A stretch of DNA of 64,000 nt from contig OX365952.1 in NCBI GenBank assembly GCA_947247005.1, forward strand, positions 4,982,501 to 5,046,500, given 5' to 3'. Positions 1 to 12,237 of the stretch are shown here, in pieces (the stretch's first letter is position 1; each line of letters starts with the position of its first letter). The translations under genes and the position numbers were made by a program. The stretch is from Spisula solida (Eukaryota > Mollusca > Bivalvia > Venerida > Mactridae). The notes under the pieces were generated by a model, which had not been told where the DNA came from, did no database searches, and was given only the letters and a program-made list of their open reading frames with translations.

Positions 1-851
1 GCATGCAATTTTTTTTCCGAAAATTTAATATAAAACAAGTAAATTGTTTGTTTTGGGCAAAGTTTCCGCTTTATAACATCGATGTTAACGAAACAATCAA
101 GGTTTATCAAAGAATAAATCCAATCAGCAACAAATCAAACAGAAAGATTGCAGAATGGATCCAATTACTCAACAGTCCAATAGTTATAGGATTAATACTT
201 TATCTGGCTTCTTATACCATCAAAGTGACAATTATTGTTTTTTACTTTCTCTTATTCTCGTTAACAAGCGTTTTCTTCACATCACGTCACATGAATCGAG
301 AAAGTTGTCTGGGAACTTGACTAACTAGCACTGACCTACATGAGGAAGTCACATAATAATCAGGGGTCCTTAGTACTAAGGCATAATACCAAATCCTGAA
401 AATTAGACGCAAGTCTGTTTCAAGTGCAATTTCCACACATCCCTACAACTAACACTGTTTCAAACATTGTTCTATTGTAAAATTTAGCTTTAAAAACTTG
501 ACCATAACTTTGTTAATACTTTGTGAATTCATTTCTCAAATAACTTTTTTTTCTGCAGAAAAGTTCAATTTTCCTAGTGCAGCAAATACGGATTTCCAAA
601 TTTATATATTCCGGAATTGTAGGACCCCCCGAATAATGTTCTAGGACTGCAGTGCACTGACAAAATGACTGACAAAAGCTGTGTTCATAAACTGTTAATA
701 AATTGGGTTAAACATTTTTTTTTAAATTTCGAATGTTTAAGAACGTTCATCATCGGTCATGAGCATTTTATAATTTAAGTTCATCATCATCAGCAATCAT
801 GTTGAATATTTGAAGAATTTTAATAAGCAGTCAAGCATACAAACATGAGCT
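1..851. other. AT-rich DNA without a recognised gene
   Basis: No splice-consistent exon of the oxidase was found here on the minus strand. A stretch near 470-630 resembles, at a distance, the dispersed element at 23801-24073. Confidence 0.4.
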
Positions 852-1112
852 GGGCTGGTATTCACAAAGCATCTTAGTTGAAAACTTAAATATTTTGACT
901 TAAGTTAAAAATTAGTATTGCATATATCGTGCACAAATTGAAGATTAACCCATGTTTTCTTAGTGATTATAGTAGCTCTTTACATAATGATTTAAACCTA
1001 TACAAAACATCAATAATCTTGATTGTCATTTTAGGCTGACATACTTTAGAAATTTTCGTGTTTTTAAGAAAAATCTAAGTTTTCTACTAAGATGCTTTGT
1101 GAATACCAGCCC
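852..1112. mobile_element. MITE, GGGCTGGTATTCAC-ended, 261 bp
   Basis: Terminal inverted repeats of about 35 bp with one mismatch start GGGCTGGTATTCACAAAGCA and end with its complement. The interior is AT-rich with no coding potential. No convincing target duplication was seen. Confidence 0.75.
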
Positions 1113-2040
1113 TGATCATGACAAGTTCATAACAAGTTTATAAATTCATGAACAGTTTCTCAACAAAGTTAATGAATTATATTACATGATGAGTCAACAG
1201 CCAAATAGGGTAGGTACAATATACAAGTATAATAAATTTATTAACTATGGTATTTTAAAGGCAATGTTAACTAGAAAAGGTATGTGTATTACCATAATTG
1301 AACTTGAAATTGGTGGTACATTTTTACTAGCTATAGTGTTAGATTATGTCCAAGAAATAGGCTAATGAATCTGATGATATCTATGACCTTAAAAAAACTC
1401 CAGAGTGAAAGCCAAGCCTTCTCTTGCTTTTACAGTTGATCATCATTATATTGGAGAATTTGTCCTGAATTATTTAAAAGCTTCAGCCATCGGGTGAGGT
1501 ATAGAAGTCAAGTGTTTTAAGGATTGGACAAACTCAGAAGCTGACTACTGTTAAATCACACATTTTCATAGATTTTGATGAAAATGCATTTTAGTGGGGT
1601 TCATAAGAGTGTGAATTAAAACACATGGAAGGGTAAACCTATGCTCTGGTTTAGGAAGGTCGATTAATCGTGGGGATTAGATTTACTGGTCAAGTTTAAC
1701 AACGAAATCAACGAAAATTTAACTCCCTAGAAAATAATGATTTTACGGTAAATTATTGACTGATGTTGATTGTGATGTTGATTGTGAGTACTTGATGTCA
1801 CCCAATCTCATCATAAAACAACATAAAGCACCATAAACAACAGACATCAAATGAGAAAAGTTTTACTATTGAACGGCTTGAAAGCAGAACTCTTGATTGA
1901 TGAACTTGATAAACTCGCTTGTTAATGATGATATAATATTGGCTATATTACCATATATAGTAATCACATGTACCAGTGATAATGAAATATTGTTATGATG
2001 ACTATAATTAAATGACAGCTACCATCAAAATTACTCTAAA
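1113..2040. other. AT-rich spacer
   Basis: No gene recognised. The missing C-terminal oxidase exon is not here. A fragment near 1690-1755 (CAACGAAATCAACGAAAATT...) recurs near 41750-41815 and belongs to a dispersed family with ATTTTAC/GTAAAAT ends. Confidence 0.4.
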
Positions 2041-2290
2041 GCTCTGCCGTGATCCAGTGGTGTAAGCACGCTGGATTTGTAACCCAGAGATCCAGGTTTG
2101 CATAGCTGGGTTTGTAACCCAGAGATCCAGGTTTGCATTACTAAGCTGGGTTTGTAACCCAGAGATCCAGGTTTGCATATATTTGGGTCCAGTTGTTAAG
2201 AATGCTGGATTTGTAACCCAGAGATCCAGGTTTGCATAGATTTGGGTCCAGTTACCCAAAGATCCAGGTTTGCATAGATTTGGGTAAGGT
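2041..2290 (+). repeat. tRNA-Thr-like sequence amplified into a minisatellite
   Basis: The first ~60 nt look like a tRNA: an A-box-like region (AGTGGTGTAAGC), an anticodon arm CTGGATTTGTAACCCAG with a TGT anticodon in its loop, and a degraded T arm (CCAGGTTTGC). The anticodon-to-T-arm part, GGxTTGTAACCCAGAGATCC, is then repeated about five times at uneven spacing. The structure is not an intact tRNA gene. It is more likely a tRNA-derived SINE head or pseudogene that expanded. Confidence 0.55.
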
Positions 2291-2542
2291 TTTGATGATT
2301 AGGGGTGTGGATATATATATCTATATGGATATATATGGACTTATTGGGAGACTATACAATTCAACTTGTATAATTGTTGCGAGCAAAAGCATCTGTGATT
2401 TCCGGTCACTGAATGACTTATTGGGAGATTATACAACTCAAGCCGGAAGTTGAGTCATTTTTACAGTAACACTGTGATAATAGCTTGCCGATCTTACGAA
2501 TCTGAAATCAATGTGGAATATTATCTAAGTTACAAAGCTTAC

Positions 2543-2669
2543 CTGATCACTTTAGAAGGCAATGGAATGTCTTTCTTCAAGAATTTCTGCAGCATATCAC
2601 GACAATCTTCACTAATCTTTTCTTCAGACAGGGACTCCATGTACAGGGCTTCTTTACCACATAACCAGC
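2543..2669 (-). CDS. SMOX: Spermine/polyamine oxidase, exon 3 (last exon in the window)
   Basis: This 127-nt exon begins after a CAG acceptor (2672-2670) in phase 1, as exon 2 requires, and ends at a GTAAGC donor (2542-2537) in phase 2. It adds residues 361-403, reading GWLCGKEALYMESLSEEK and on to PLPSKVIR. It aligns with the family segment that follows the WYRK block (GWI/L-C-GxEA-x-M-E, then an alpha-helical stretch, then the IPxP-x-I-R segment). The exon directly continues exon 2 in the family alignment, so no exon is missing in the 15.8-kb intron. The final ~100 residues, including the GSYSY block and the GEATH flavin-binding motif, were not found in positions 1-2542 and must lie beyond the left edge. 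Confidence 0.85.
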
Positions 2670-2789
2670 CTGTAGAAAGTAAATATATAATTGTTTATAG
2701 CATGATGATTATATACTTTATAATGAGTAAACAGTGTTACTGTGCACAATATATACCAACCAGCATATCAACTGACATTATATCCCTCA

Positions 2790-3468
2790 AACCTATACAA
2801 ATTGAGAATATCCCTCTGACCTACGCTTAATGAGATTTATATCTCTCAGACCTATCATAACTGAGATTTATATCCCTCTGACCTATGATAACTGGAGGAT
2901 TTATATCCCTCAGACCTATGTTAACTTGAGATTTATATCCCTCTGACCTATGATAACTTAAGGATTTATATCCCTTTGCCCTATGATAACTTGAGATTTA
3001 TATCCCTCTGCCCTATGATAACTTAAGGATTTATATCCCTTTGCCCTATGATAACTTGAGATTTATATCCCTCTGCCCTATGATAACTTGATATTTATAT
3101 CCCTCTGACCTATGATAACTTGATATTTATATCCCTTTGCCCTATGATAACTTGAGATTTATATCCCTCTGACCTATGATAATTTGAGGATTTATATCCC
3201 TCTGCCCTATGATAACTTAAGGATTTATATCCCTTTGCCCTATGATAACTTGAGATTTATATCCCTCTGTCCTATGATAACTTAAGGATTTATATCCCTC
3301 TGACCTATGATAACTTGATATTTATATGCCTCTGACCTTTGATAACTTGAGATTTATATCCCTCTGCCCTATGATAACTTAAGGATTTATATCCCTCTGA
3401 CCTATGATAACTTGAGATTTATATCCCTCTGACCTACAATAACTTGAGGATTTATATCCCTCAAATCT
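2790..3468. repeat. Minisatellite, ~32-33 bp unit, about 20 copies
   Basis: Tandem units of the form GATTTATATCCCTCTGACCT followed by ATGATAACTTGA, with frequent CCCTTTGCCC variants. It lies in oxidase intron 2, only about 120 bp from exon 3. Confidence 0.9.
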
Positions 3469-3940
3469 TAATGTTTAAACTGAGATGTATTATGTAACCC
3501 TGGATATGACTGAGGTTTCTATACTCTACACCTCTTACACACTGAGAGTTTTTATCACCCTCAGATCATACAATGACAGATAAATTTATACCCCTGGACC
3601 AAGATCATTAATTTACAAATTATAAATTACATGGTAACAGGACAGAGTGACCTAAAAACAATAAACATGCCAGTTCACTGTCCTATTAATCATAACAGAG
3701 CTAGCAGCAACACTTTGGTGGCAGCATAAGATAAATTATCATCTTACAAGAATATATTTTGTTATTTGTTACTTTGACATACTATATCTTAACCCTGCAC
3801 TCACTCACATAGCGCACACATATATATACATAATTATATAACTTACATTTAACTGTGGTTTATACTTGTATTGTTTATATCACATCTGACAGTAAAGGCC
3901 AATTTTTTGTTGGCATGGTTTACAGAATATTTTTGAAAAA
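3469..3940. other. Decayed repeat flank and AT-rich DNA
   Basis: The first ~150 bp are degraded array units (TATCACCCTCAGA). Nothing else recognised. Confidence 0.4.
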
Positions 3941-3971
3941 TTTGCGCTACGGATGAAGGAATGGACAAATA

Positions 3972-4095
3972 ACAAAAGGCCCTTTTGGGTCGGGTAGGTT
4001 GCTCACACAATGACAGATGAGTGACCAGGGCCCTATTGGGGCTCGGGTAGGTCGTTCATACAATGACAGATGAGAGACCTAAGGCCCTTTCAGTC
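3972..4095. repeat. Short duplication, ~73 bp unit
   Basis: Two and a half copies of GGCCC...GGGTCGGGTAGGT followed by CAATGACAGATGAG. No coding potential. Confidence 0.6.
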
Positions 4096-4798
4096 CTCTT
4101 GTGATTTTTCCATGCCTAGCTCACAATACATGAAGCAAAATTTTCAAAAAATTTGCATAAAACAAAAAACCTTGACCTTACGCTACCTGAAGCATGAAAA
4201 TAACAGAGACAAAGGTGTATATATATATATAATTAGCCTATATATACAGTAGTGCATTATGTAAATGTATTGGTAGATATATAATGTTCCAGATGGTATC
4301 TAGTCTAGACTTTGATAACTTTACAAGCCGACGAACAAAATTAATGTATCAAGTATTGTACGTTGGGTATTTATATCTGCATTTGTTTTATTTTTGCTAT
4401 TAACAGCGAATTAAGTTTCATAAATCTGCACAAGTATACATTCATGATTGAATTACCGGTAAATGAAAACTGAACATATATCACAGAACCCTTGACCGCC
4501 AATAAATTAATCCACGAAAAAAATCCCTGAAACCAAAATTCACCAAATAAAGCTGATCAATGATGAATTTCAAGTGATTTACAGTATTTGAAATGATGCC
4601 ATTTTTTAAATTTATTTTCAGACATTGAACAAGAAACTTGATTGAAAAATGTGGAGGACATGGCAAAATATGGAAAATTATATAAAACATTTTTAGCACC
4701 TGAGTTGAATCTATGTAGGACTGTAACAGTAAATATTTATACATTTTGTATTATACACAGAAACATCCAAATTGAAAAATTCAAATGAGACATAATAA

Positions 4799-5780
4799 CA
4801 AGAGGGCCCAAAGGCCCAAGGTCGCTCACCTGTCGTCGTAGTGCATGAAAGCCCTGTGATTTGACCTAGTGACCTCACACTTGACCTAGATTTTGTTGAG
4901 ATGATCATTGTGACCAATTTTCATAAAGATGAAAATAAAATGGTGACCTCTAGTGACTACACAAGGATTTCCTATGATTTGATCTAGTGACCTAGTTTTT
5001 TTACCCAGGGTGACCCAATATCAAACTTGACCTAGATTGCGTTAAAATAATCATGGTGACAAAGTTTCATAAAGATAAGGCTAAAATGGTGACCTCTAGC
5101 GACTACACAAGGTTTTTCTATGATTTGACCTAGTGGCCTAGTTTTTTACCCTGGATAACCAATATAAATCTTGACCTAGATCTTGCTGAGATGATCATTG
5201 TGACCAAGTTTCATAAAGATTAGGTCAAAATTGTGACCTCTAGTGACTACACAATGTTTTTCTATGATTTGACCTTGTGACCTAGTTTTTGACCCCGGAT
5301 GACCCAATATCAAACTTGACCTAGATTGTGTTGAGATAATCATTGTGACCAAGTTTCATAAAGATTAGGTCAAAATTGAGACCTCTAGTGACTACACAAG
5401 GTTTTTCTATGATTTGACCTTGTGACCTAGTTTTTGACCCCAGATGACCCAATATCAAACTTGACCTAGATTTTGTTGAGATGATCATTGTGACCAAGTT
5501 TCATAAAGATTTTAAAAGTCAAAATTATGACCTCTAGAGACTACACAAGGGTTTTCTATGATTTCACCTTGTGACCTAGTTTTTTACCCCGGATGACCCA
5601 ATATTGAACTTGACCTAGATTTTGTTAAGATGATCATTGTGACCAAGTTTCATAAAGATTAGGCCAAAATTGTGACCTCTAGTGTCTACACAAGCAAATT
5701 GTTGACGGATGGACGATGGACAAAGAGTGATCACAAAAGCTCACTCTGTCACTTTGTGACGCAGGACTGGTGAGCTAAAA
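4799..5780. mobile_element. Non-autonomous element with ~140-bp internal tandem units
   Basis: It starts AAGAGGGCCCAAAGGCCC...GTCGCTCACCTGTC and ends ...CACTTTGTGACGCAGGACTGGTGAGCT. The ends share a short inverted CTCACC/GGTGAG match. Inside are about six copies of a ~140-bp unit containing TGACCTAGTTTTTGACCC and TTGTGACCAAGTTTCATAAA. The layout (short ends plus a tandem core) resembles the non-autonomous elements with core repeats known from bivalves. The assignment to a superfamily is not certain. Confidence 0.7.
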
Positions 5781-6650
5781 ACAGTGTTATTTAATATGGA
5801 AATGCAAGACGAATAATTATGGTCTATCATCAGACTATGAATTAAGCTATGGCAATTTTTAAGGTAGAGTGTTCGCTTTAAAAGAGTGCCGGCAGAGTTT
5901 TGAGGTTAATTTGCTCCAATTTTTAGTCTACCCGTACAAACGACAAAATAAAATGGAACTGTTATTTCCCTTTCTTGACAACTTATTACCCAGTCACATT
6001 TTCCTAACACCAGGTGAACTAGCAGTTACCTGGAACTAACTATGCTAAGTGGAACTAACTATGCCAAGACTTAAAGTCAAGCAAGGGAGATAATATTGCC
6101 AGTACCTTTTTAAAATTCATGGTCCATACAAAATTCTCACACCAAAAGTCAAGGACTTTTTAAGTAGAATTTTTATTTTCTAGGCATTTTTCTGCACATT
6201 TACCCAGTATTTTGTCAACATTCATACACTTTTATGGATCTTCAAAGCTGTTTGCCTTAACATTCAAGGATTTTCAGAAAATACCATTTTGACATTTTTT
6301 CAAGGCAACACTTAACTCAAGTACTTTTCAAGGTTGGAACCAAATTCAAGGACTTTTCCCAGGCCTGTTCCAACCTTGTAAATGACTTTACTATGTCACA
6401 GCCAAGTTCTAGTAAATAAACCAGGAAGCTGTGTAATAAATCAAGTACATATTTTGCAATAAACTTAAAATAAACAAGTTTCAACATACACCCAGAGTAA
6501 CGAAACATGATATCTTACCTAATAGGGAAGTTATTATAGAACAAGGATGATATTAAATATCAAAGATTGCAACATGCAGATCAAGTATTCAAACAATACA
6601 AGATACTACAATGTGTCATGTCATGATAGTCAGAACCTGTTCATAATATG
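5781..6650. repeat. Dispersed-repeat fragments
   Basis: The segment near 5985-6085 (CTAGCAGTTACCTGGAACTAA) recurs in inverse form near 35900-35945. 6130-6375 contains several TTCAAGGACTTTTC-type words and the partial inverted pair AAGGTTGGAACC/GTTCCAACCTT. No gene recognised. Confidence 0.45.
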
Positions 6651-6990
6651 CAGGGGTGTCAACAGGGCTAAATTAAAAATCAGGAAAATTGTATTTGGCC
6701 GACCATTTTTGCCAAACAAAAGACCTTCAAGGACATTGTTTTGATAATTAACTCAGGTGGTACATTCAAAATTCGGATAAATTGTGCTTCAGAGAATATA
6801 AGCCTTATTGCTGCCTAATTATGCAGTTTTAACTAATATATATATTATATTAAATGTGTATGCCGTACATTGTTTTTATTTCTATTATATTTATATATGT
6901 ATATTAGCTTCAAAGACAATGTTCACCAGTATATATAACAACCAGTACCTCAGGGGTGTCAATTTTCCTGATTTATCCGGAATTCCGGAT
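6651..6990. mobile_element. Fragments of the CAGGGGTGTCAA-ended element family
   Basis: 6651 starts CAGGGGTGTCAAC and resembles the left part of the element at 23801-24073. 6951-6990 (CAGGGGTGTCAATTTTCCTG) resembles the complement of that element's right end, so this copy is rearranged. Confidence 0.5.
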
Positions 6991-7050
6991 TTAGCATGAC
7001 TGAAAGAGCAGTGGCAATATGAATGTGAGCTCGAGTATTTTTTAGCAGCC

Positions 7051-7125
7051 AGATTGTTGCTCAGTTGAGAGAGCAATTGCCCAGTGTAAACAAAATGTCC
7101 TGGGTTCGAGCCCTGGCCCCAATCT
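7051..7125 (+). repeat. tRNA-derived SINE head or tRNA pseudogene
   Basis: This 75-nt stretch keeps a tRNA layout. The acceptor strands AGATTG and CAATCT can pair, the D arm is GCTCAGTTGAGAGAGC, and the T arm CTGGGTTCGAGCCCTGG has a clear B box. The anticodon stem is broken, so an active tRNA is unlikely. Confidence 0.55.
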
Positions 7126-7749
7126 CCAACTCAAATTGCAATTTTACTAAAATCAGAGTGGGGATTAGAGATAAATCTGAACCTCCAGCTCTTGAAATTT
7201 TACTGTAATTAACTCAGAATAACATTTCTGTTTAGTGATGCTAATTATGAATCCAGCCTCGCATGGAAATTAACATGAAGACATATATGCCAATATTTGA
7301 GATGAGTTCTTGCTCAGATTGAGATGCTTAGGGAGATCGGGGCCTGGTCAGGCTGCACATTTTACTCATCCTGGAAAAGGATGTAGGTTTACCGTATACT
7401 ATACTGTAAACTATAATGTATATAAGTACACATTATTTATAATCTTTTGATCACTAAATCAAACATAGAACCAGGAAGTGGTCACTTCACTCAGCATATT
7501 TCACCATCAAAGCATGTTTGTTTATTCAGGCTTTATAATTAAGGCTGTTTCTCAACATTTTTTCCTTTATATACATGTATGGTGGTCGTTTCACCAAACT
7601 TGTTTTCTGCACTCTATATTGTTTGTATTATTAATTTAGTCAGACTTAGCCTTCAAGCTTTAACCAGTACTAACTTTTAACCTTTCACAAAGAACCAACA
7701 ATGAAAATCAACACAGTTATGAATTTTCCTGGAAGGGTCATATGAACTG

Positions 7750-7812
7750 CTGCCAGTGAGAATCGAACCTCGGGTTACTAATCTAGTGCACAATATAACC
7801 ACTGGTTGGCTG
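7750..7812 (-). repeat. tRNA-Thr(AGT)-like SINE head, minus strand
   Basis: Read on the minus strand it has an A-box-like CCAGTGGTTATA, an anticodon loop TTAGTAA and a B box GAGGTTCGATTCTCAC. Stem pairing is imperfect and a 3' CCA-side acceptor arm is not evident. Confidence 0.5.
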
Positions 7813-8099
7813 AAAAGCTTCAATTTATATTGCAGTCAATGTTTTTCCCTCACTATGGAGATCACTATGTTCAATTATTCATCATATGTCTTTCAGGAAT
7901 CACTCACAACAGCAGTGAACTAGTTTTCAGCATCATGGTGTAATATAAATCCTTATAAATAATCAAAGCCAATACCAGGTTGGACATTAACTAGCTTACA
8001 TGCATACTATATAGCTACCCTTATCCTATGGTACTCAATCAAACCTGTGTTATAGTCCATTAATAAAGACCACCTGTGAACAAAGACCAACCAATTTGA

Positions 8100-8525
8100 T
8101 CTCTTATCCAATATTTTCAACAATATTTAACAGCTGTAAAGAGAGACCATTTTCAACGATATTTAACAGCTGCAAAGAGAGACCATTTTCAATGATATTT
8201 AACAGCTGCAAAGAGAGACCATTTTCAACGATATTTAACACTGCTAAGAAAGATCATTTTCAACGATATTTAACAGCTGTTAAGAGAGCCCATTTTCAAT
8301 GATAAATAACAGCTGTTAATAGAGAGAGACCATTTTCAATGATATTTAACAGCTGTTAATTGAGAGAGACCATTTTCAATGATATTCAACAGCTGTTAAT
8401 TGAGAGAGACCATTTTCAATGATATTTAACAGCTGTTAATTGAGAGAGACCATTTTTAATGATATTTAACAGCTGTTAATTGAGAGAGACCATTTTCAAT
8501 GATATTTAACAGCTGCTAAACGAGA
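8100..8525. repeat. Minisatellite, ~40 bp unit, about 11 copies
   Basis: Units of GAGAGACCATTTTCAATGAT followed by ATTTAACAGCTGTTAAT. Flanks carry related words (AAAGACCACCTGTGAACAAAGA). Similar ACCACCTG words recur near 12430-12570 and 28400-28557. Confidence 0.88.
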
Positions 8526-8559
8526 CCACCTGTCAACAAAGACCATTTCTTGCTGTTCT

Positions 8560-9866
8560 TGTTGGTGTTCTACGAAGAGATAGATTTGGCTGTATTTCAA
8601 TAACATTTTTATTCATCTTTTACAAATGGATCCCTTTGAACAGCAACATGAACCATTGGACATAAAATAGCCTCATTAATGTACATCATTCTACCTATAT
8701 AACTATTTTACACAAGAAGTACCTACTTCACACAAAGTCTCAGATTAAGAACAAAACTGTAGGCTTGATGCCAGGTATAAACACAGCAACCTTTATAACA
8801 TTGAACACAAAACATGAACTACAACAAACCATATGAATGTTATGAAATATGATCTAAGTCAATACAACACAGAATATTATTATGAACACATGATATTGAA
8901 CAATTAAACAAATCTAAATCATGAATACACCCAACGGTGCATGAATAATATTACACATTTATATTATATTACATGTTTATAACATGAGCAGAATACACGC
9001 ATTATAAAGTGTAAGAGTTATGAATACAATGTACAAGGTTTAAACATACTCAAGTTATTATACCTATCATTTAAAAAGTTTTGCAATTTTCAGTCAGCAT
9101 CAATTGATCAGGGTCAAAAAGAGGTATTTTGGAAATTTCAGGGGACAAAGCGTCCAATTAGACTTCATACATGTATGCCAGATCTCCTGCATCATGCGCG
9201 AGTGTCACACAATTGAGACTGTAACACACGCATGATCGGAGGCAATTGATCAAATCTCACGCGTTTCTTGGACATACCTTGGAACCTGACATTTTTTGTT
9301 TACATTATGAAAATGATCACAAATATTAGTTTAAATGGCACCATGAAGCATGCATGGTATTATCTTAAAAGTAAAATAAGTGAAATCTGCATACAAACTT
9401 ATCATTTATTTATTTTTAAAATTGCATTATGAAAATCTCCCTCCTTTAAATGAAATATCCTGCATTTCCATCACCATTCTCAGCAAAGGGGTCTGCGAAA
9501 CATGGCATGACTTTGTATGAATTAGGGTCAAATGAAATCACAGGTTGTCAGGTTGAGCACTGAGTCCACTCCTCAACTCCACTCCATGCATTGTAGCATG
9601 CCCTCTAGATACCAACTGTGTCACTAACCCAGACATATAAGCTCAGCCTATATCTCATGACCTTTGGACCAGTTACAGAGAATTCAGACTTCTATCAGGC
9701 CTAGCTATGATTCACCTCATTTCCTCCTTTTTGACTTAAAATCTTTGAAACCAACAGATCCAGATCCAGTCTGACCTTCTCAAAAACGATGCTTTTGCAA
9801 GGGTGCCTGTGGTTCCGTTGGAGTAGGATATTTCAGCCTTTGTGCTCTTGGAGCAATCACAGACCT
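8560..9866. other. AT-rich intronic DNA
   Basis: No gene or clear repeat. A weak inverted pair (CATGCGCGAGTGT...ACACACGCATGAT) lies at about 9193-9236. Confidence 0.35.
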
Positions 9867-9867
9867 G

Positions 9868-10057
9868 CAGGGGTTCCATTTCACTCCGGAGTAGGGGTTA
9901 TGAACCTTGAAATTTCTCCCCACATTTTGACCCTCATGATTTTGGTTTGAAGGGTCATATCTAAAATCATTAGTATGATTTTGCCTATAAAACGGTAAAA
10001 TTTAGTGAAAAGTATCAAAATGACCCTTCAGATTCAGAAGCTAGTGGAACCCCTTGA
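9868..10057 (+). mobile_element. MITE, AGGGGTTCCATTT-ended, ~190 bp
   Basis: Starts CAGGGGTTCCATTTCACTCC and ends AAGCTAGTGGAACCCCTTG, inverted ends with some mismatches. A second copy in the opposite orientation lies at 12238-12415 and a fragment near 24285-24340. Confidence 0.6.
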
Positions 10058-10414
10058 CCTATCTAGACACAGTAACCTACAGTCCTGTGAAAGTGATGGA
10101 GGAGTCTTGTGTGGGCAACATTATATATCCACTGGTATAATAAATCAATATACCTATATCAAAGATGTTGCAAGTTGGGAGGTATTAAATCAATATAGAT
10201 ATATCTGAACTGTTACAACAGTGACAATGCAAAAATACAGCAAAAATCAATGATTGCCAACCGACTGGAACATGCTGACCTCCTCTGTGTATGTACAGTA
10301 ACTAGATATCTGACCAACAAGGGAGGCAATTATTTTATATAAGACTGTAAATCAATATATTGATCAAAGGAGCTGGTAAGATTTATTAATTAAAACCCAA
10401 TAAGAAGATCTGCA

Positions 10415-10561
10415 GGGGTAATGTTCAATATTGATCTTATTTAATTGGAGAATAAGGACAGCCAATCATATAGCCTGTTACTGACCAAGAGTTTTATATG
10501 GTGTGATCTGATTGGTTGTCCTTAGCCTTAAGTCAAGTAAGATCAATATTGAATACCACCT
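10415..10561. mobile_element. Long-arm foldback MITE, ~147 bp
   Basis: Almost the whole element is an inverted repeat. The left arm contains GTTCAATATTGATCTTATTT and GGACAGCCAATCA; the right arm contains their complements (TGATTGGTTGTCC, AAGATCAATATTGAAT). Confidence 0.75.
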
Positions 10562-10589
10562 CTGAACCCAAAGGTATATTAAAGGTACT

Positions 10590-11200
10590 CACACTTTAGG
10601 GGCCAATAGGAAGAGCTTGGCACATTAAAGGGAGGTACATATTTAATTATTAATAGGGTCAGTGGGAAGAGCTTGGCACATTAAAGGGAGGTACATATTA
10701 ATAGGTGTCAAAGGGAAGAAGTCTTGGCACATTAAAGGGTGGTATATAATATAATGGGGGTGAGTGGGAGATGTGTCTTGGCACATTAAAGGGTGGTATA
10801 TAATATAATGGGGGTGAGTGGGAGATGTGTCTTGGCACATTAAAGGGTGGTATATAATATAATGGGGGTGAGTGGGAGATGTGTCTTGGCACATTAAAGG
10901 GTGGTATATAATATAATGGGGGTGAGTGGGAGATGTGTCTTGGCACATTAAAGGGTGGTATATAATATAATGGGGGTCACTGGGAGATGTGTCTTGGCAC
11001 ATTTAAGGGTGGTATATAATATAATATAATGGGGGTCAGTGGAAGATGTGTCTTGGCACATTAAAGGGTGGTATATAATATAATGGGGGTCAGTGGGAAG
11101 CCTCTATGATCTATGATTATTAATAGGGGTCTATCAGTGTGAATAGATTGGCACATTTGGGAAGGCTTGGCACATTTAAGGGAGATATTTAAACTAATAA
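10590..11200. repeat. Minisatellite, 54 bp unit, about 7 clean copies plus variants
   Basis: Unit GGTATATAATATAATGGGGG then TGAGTGGGAGATGTGTCTTGGCACATTAAAGGGT-like sequence. The period is exactly 54 between 10741 and 10795. Because 54 is a multiple of three, minus-strand frames of up to 119 codons stay open (18-residue repeat). These are not genes. Confidence 0.93.
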
Positions 11201-11932
11201 TAGGGGCCAATGGGAGATCTGTCTGACTTTTGATCCAGAGTTTAAGATTGCTCCTGATTGAAGTTTGAGCAATTCTTAAAAAGTTTTTTACCTTTCTATT
11301 TTAAAAGAATCTTAGGTTGGGGAGAGGATAACAATTAACAAAGTGCCTTCATCCGTACCTTAGCTGACTCAATTAATGCAATCACTCAATCACAGTTTCA
11401 ACCCTAACTGCACTGCCTAGATCTATAGTTATACTCCAGACAGTTCAAGATTCTAACCCAATGATCGGATGGTCTTTTGTTGTTATTACACTTCTTTATG
11501 TTATTATAAACTGCTCCAAAAGCTCAGGGGAAATATACCTATAGATATGGGTGAAGGTCACGGAATGTTTAGTTCCTGATGTCTCCGGTTAATTTTATCA
11601 GACAATGCATACCAATAAATATGCAGGTAATGGCCGGGTATAGATACATAAATATATCAATCTATGTTGAAGTAGATCTCCCATTATGTCTATAAACTGA
11701 GGTCATTCTGTGTAGATGAATTATTTCAGTACAAAACTAACATACTAAACAATGTCATCTACAGGTCAGGTTATAATTAGATACAAATATTGACCATAAA
11801 AACTGACTATAACACTGACCAAATGGTTGCATGGTGATTCAGGAGTACATTCCTGTGTAGATCAGACAATATTTAGTCTGTACTGGCTGGGTCATATTGA
11901 AGAACAGTCCATAATAAATTATATAAGCTAGG
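11201..11932. other. AT-rich intronic DNA
   Basis: Nothing recognised. Confidence 0.35.
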
Positions 11933-11934
11933 TA

Positions 11935-12148
11935 TAACTCCAACGCGATAAATTGCAATACAAAAACAAACACAAAATCCGCTATATTTATCGTTTCTGT
12001 ATATTTAGAAGCATGAAAACCTTACATGTTGTGCTTAATGTTTGAATGCTTTCATTGGTAAGTGTTACGGTCCTTGATTTTAATCCATAACAAAAATATA
12101 GGCAATATTGTGTTTGTTTTTGTACTGCAATTTATCGCGTTGGAGTTA
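11935..12148. mobile_element. TA-flanked MITE, 214 bp
   Basis: Inverted ends of about 43 bp begin TAACTCCAACGCGATAAATT, with one or two mismatches. TA lies directly outside each end (11933-11934 and 12149-12150), as expected for a Tc1/mariner-type target duplication. No coding capacity. Confidence 0.82.
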
Positions 12149-12237
12149 TAATTGGTAAAATTATATTATACTGATTTAGTCCACAACTGTATACATCAAA
12201 GCTTACAGTTGTAACAACCATATTTATCTAAAGTATA

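Noticed and set aside
1..2540. C-terminal oxidase exon
   Set aside because: Searched on the minus strand for GSYSY and GEATH coding; neither is present, so the exon must be outside the window.
7051..7125. Functional tRNA gene
   Set aside because: The anticodon stem is broken and the loop lacks the usual T at position 33, so a SINE head or pseudogene fits better.
10643..11002. 119-codon open frame on the minus strand
   Set aside because: Created by the 54-bp tandem repeat; no start context or splice signals.
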